The position numbers were made by a program, and so were the translations under genes. The notes under the pieces are model-generated. The model ran no database searches. It was not told the origin of the DNA and was given only the letters and a program-made list of their open reading frames with translations. From the NCBI GenBank assembly GCA_937923575.1, contig CALDUL010000037.1, forward strand, positions 1 through 64,000: a stretch of DNA of 64,000 nucleotides, in the 5' to 3' direction. Positions 61,103 through 64,000 of this stretch are shown piece by piece; the first letter of the stretch is position 1, and every line of letters starts with the position of its first letter. The DNA is from an uncultured Algimonas sp. (lineage in GTDB: Bacteria; Pseudomonadota; Alphaproteobacteria; Caulobacterales; Maricaulaceae).

Positions 61103-62008
61103 ATGACCGACGCACAGACAGACCGCGCTCCATTCCTCGACACATCCAGCGGGGGTGATATTCCGGACGCCGAGCTTCGCAAGGCCGAGGCGGGTGAGCA
61201 ATATATGAACGACCCGCTATCCGCCCCCGGCGAAGGCGAGGTCGTCCGCAATGACGACGAGCAACCTGACCGCCAGCCCGCCTTTGAGCCCGGCGGCAAT
61301 CCGACCGAAACCAAGCTGGATCCCGATAGCGGCCGCGATGTCGTGCTCGATGTTCATATCAAGCCCGAAACGATATCCGACCGCATCGCCTTTGGTTTCA
61401 CCAAGGCCATGCGCGCGGTCGCGGACACCTTCTTCGCCAAACGCTATGGCCACCGCGCCGTGGTGCTGGAAACCGTCGCGGGCGTGCCCGGCATGGTCGG
61501 CGGCATGGCGCAGCATCTGCGCAGTCTGCGCCACATGAAAGACGATGAAGGCTGGATCCGCACTCTGCTGGACGAGGCCGAAAACGAGCGCATGCATCTG
61601 ATGACGTTCATCGAGATCGCCCAGCCGAACTGGCTGGAGCGCACCGTCATCCTGATCGCGCAATTCGGTTTTCTGATCGGCTACGGCTTGCTCTACGCCG
61701 TCCACAAGCGCACGGCCCACCGCGTCATCGGCTATTTCGAGGAAGAGGCGGTGTTCAGCTACACGCAATATCTCGCCGAAGTGGATGCGGGCCGCCACCC
61801 GAACATTCCCGCCCCGAAGATCGCCATCGACTATTGGCAGCTCGCGCCCGACGCCACGCTGCGCGACGTCATCATCGCCGTGCGCGCCGACGAATGTGCC
61901 CACCGCGACATGAACCACGGATTCGTCGATGTACTGGACGGCCGCCGCGAGGGCATTCCGGAGTGCTCGGGGTTTGGAGCACAGGGTGGGAGCCAAATCG
62001 CGTCATAG
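61103..62008 (+). CDS. aox: Alternative oxidase (AOX, di-iron quinol oxidase)
   Basis: AFGFTKAMRAVADTFFAKRYGHRAVVLETVAGVPGMVGGMAQHLRSLRHM...LLDEAENERMHLMTFIEIAQPNWLER...AHRVIGYFEEEAVFSYTQYL...DYWQLAPDATLRDVIIAVRADECAHRDMNHGFVD: LET, NERMHL, EEEA and ExxH ligand motifs. Confidence 0.95.
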   Translation: MTDAQTDRAPFLDTSSGGDIPDAELRKAEAGEQYMNDPLSAPGEGEVVRNDDEQPDRQPAFEPGGNPTETKLDPDSGRDVVLDVHIKPETISDRIAFGFTKAMRAVADTFFAKRYGHRAVVLETVAGVPGMVGGMAQHLRSLRHMKDDEGWIRTLLDEAENERMHLMTFIEIAQPNWLERTVILIAQFGFLIGYGLLYAVHKRTAHRVIGYFEEEAVFSYTQYLAEVDAGRHPNIPAPKIAIDYWQLAPDATLRDVIIAVRADECAHRDMNHGFVDVLDGRREGIPECSGFGAQGGSQIAS

Positions 62009-62061
62009 GCGTTGGCTTTGGCAGCGGTGCCATATCCGCAACCTCCGCAATGCGTGTGGAA

Positions 62062-62851
62062 AAATGTAAATGCCCCCGACCGCGCGCGCCATGCCCGGTC
62101 AGAATAGAAAGCCTGCCATGACCAAGACTTCCACACCGACCGATGTCAGCCGTTTTCACACCGATATCGCGGAGGTCGCGCGCAGCCGCCATACGGCCAA
62201 GGCCTATACAGGCGAGGAATTGAGCGCGGCTCAGGTGAACGACCTGCTCGATCTGCTGCGCTACAGCGCGTCGAGTGTGAATAGTCAGCCCTGGCACTTC
62301 GTCGTCGGCTCCACACCAGAAGGCCGCGCGAAGATTGCCAATGCCGGAGCAGGCGACGACGGCGACTATAGTTTCAACGGCCCCAACATCCGCGCGTGCG
62401 GCATGGCGGTCGTGTTCGCTGCGCGTCGCGATATTGACGAGACCTATCTCGCCCATCTGCTTGAGGTCGAAGACGCGGACGACCGCTATCCCGAACCCTC
62501 TAACAAGGCCGAAATGGCTCAGATTCGTGAGTGGTTCGTGGGTCTCATGCGTGACGACGGGGGCAGCGCGCATGGATGGTGCGCGCGCCAGACCTATTGG
62601 AACGGCGGGCAGTTCCTGCTCGGCGCTGCGGCCATGGGTCTCGACGCGACGCCGATGGAAGGCATCGATGCTGACGGACTGGACGCCGAATTCGGACTGG
62701 CCGATGCGGGGTTTCGCGCGCTGTTCTGCGTGACAGTCGGACGCAACAAGGACGCGGATGACTGGAACTTCGGCCTGCCAAAGTCTCGTCTTCCGATCTC
62801 GGAGATCGTGACCCAAGCCTAGGCTTACCCTCGCGCCGGACATTTACATTT
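62062..62851. repeat. 11-bp perfect inverted repeat bracketing the nitroreductase gene
   Basis: AAATGTAAATG (62062-62072) and CATTTACATTT (62841-62851). Confidence 0.75.
62118..62822 (+). CDS. Nitroreductase (NfsB-like NAD(P)H-dependent)
   Basis: ARSRHTAKAYTGEELSAAQVNDLLDLLRYSASSVNSQPWHFVVGSTPEGRAKIA...QTYWNGGQFLLGAAAMGLDATPMEGIDADGLDAEFGL. Confidence 0.92.
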   Translation: MTKTSTPTDVSRFHTDIAEVARSRHTAKAYTGEELSAAQVNDLLDLLRYSASSVNSQPWHFVVGSTPEGRAKIANAGAGDDGDYSFNGPNIRACGMAVVFAARRDIDETYLAHLLEVEDADDRYPEPSNKAEMAQIREWFVGLMRDDGGSAHGWCARQTYWNGGQFLLGAAAMGLDATPMEGIDADGLDAEFGLADAGFRALFCVTVGRNKDADDWNFGLPKSRLPISEIVTQA

Positions 62852-62889
62852 GCGCAGACATACTCCGCGATGTACGAGTTGGGAGCGGG

Positions 62890-63522
62890 CTAGTCCGTTT
62901 TGCGGTAAGTCTCGGGAAGAGACAGGCCGAGCGCCATGCAGAGCGGGAGCAGGTGCAGGCATAATCCGACCATTCCGGCCGAGCGGCTTTCCTGCCCGAG
63001 CTGTTCGGCGACCAGCATGTCTCCGATCCAGAATGTGGGCAGCAGCGCGCCGATGAAACCTGTGGCCGCGTCCAGAATGGGGATCATCGCCACGGCCCCG
63101 AGGCCGAGGCAGGCGAGTAGTGCGATCGCTTTGTCTCGCGGTTTGGTCACGAGCTCTTGGACAAACAGATTGACGGTCGCGGCTTGCAGCGCGGCCATCA
63201 CCGCCATGGTGAGCGCCGGTCGCGTATTGATCCCGGCCTGCTGCAGGCCCGTCGCCACGATCAGAGCTGCCGGGATCGCCGCAATATAGGAGCGTTTCCG
63301 TAACAGGCCGACGGCCCAGCCGAAGAGCGGACCACATAGGGCGCAGGACAGGATCAGCGATTTCGTCCGCAGATCGATGGGCCGCAGGGAGAGAAATTCA
63401 ATCGTCGATTCCGCTGCTGGAATACGGGTTGCAGTCGCAAGCGCCAGGACCGCGCAAGCGACCGGCAGCCAGATTAGCCAGCCTTGTCGCAGCGGCTTGA
63501 CGGAAGTTTGGATCAGACGCCC
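62890..63522 (-). CDS. Multi-TM membrane protein of unknown function; start codon unclear
   Basis: Open frame from argG stop to 62890: GRLIQTSVKPLRQGWLIWLPVACAVLALATATRIPAAESTIEFLSLRPIDLRTKSLILSCALCGPLFGWAVGLLRKRSYIAAIPAALIVATGLQQ...; first ATG/GTG/TTG is GTG at 63258. Confidence 0.45.
   Translation of the reverse strand, partial: GRLIQTSVKPLRQGWLIWLPVACAVLALATATRIPAAESTIEFLSLRPIDLRTKSLILSCALCGPLFGWAVGLLRKRSYIAAIPAALIVATGLQQAGINTRPALTMAVMAALQAATVNLFVQELVTKPRDKAIALLACLGLGAVAMIPILDAATGFIGALLPTFWIGDMLVAEQLGQESRSAGMVGLCLHLLPLCMALGLSLPETYRKTD

Positions 63523-64000
<478 letters not shown>

Overview
This is a GC-rich alphaproteobacterial chromosomal window, probably from the Caulobacterales/Maricaulales/Hyphomonadaceae area judging by protein flavour; no search was run. 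Most of it is densely packed core and accessory metabolism: greA, trxB, LysR, a hybrid histidine kinase with two receivers, YcaQ-like, a large MscS-type channel, an ABC-F ATPase, YceI, PPK2, acyl-CoA ligase, CaiB, crotonases, acyl-CoA dehydrogenase, lepB, xseB, polyprenyl synthase, dxs, tlyA, GDH, a bacterial alternative oxidase, and a partial argG at the right edge. The left edge has a tRNA-Arg(ACG) with the N-terminus of a tyrosine-type integrase running off the window, which looks like an integrative-element boundary. No rRNA, CRISPR array or intact IS element was seen. The most interesting unexplained signals are: (i) a ~360 bp non-coding compound inverted-repeat element at 18515-18872; (ii) a structured minus-strand RNA or 3'UTR with terminator at 35155-35325; (iii) a candidate sRNA with an anti-Shine-Dalgarno loop at ~7574-7690; (iv) a TetR C-terminal remnant and two mutually exclusive hairpins in front of a CaiB gene at 28567-28826; (v) an alternative oxidase next to a nitroreductase bracketed by an 11-bp inverted repeat; (vi) a hydrophobic ORF in frame after the argG stop with no canonical start for ~88 codons.
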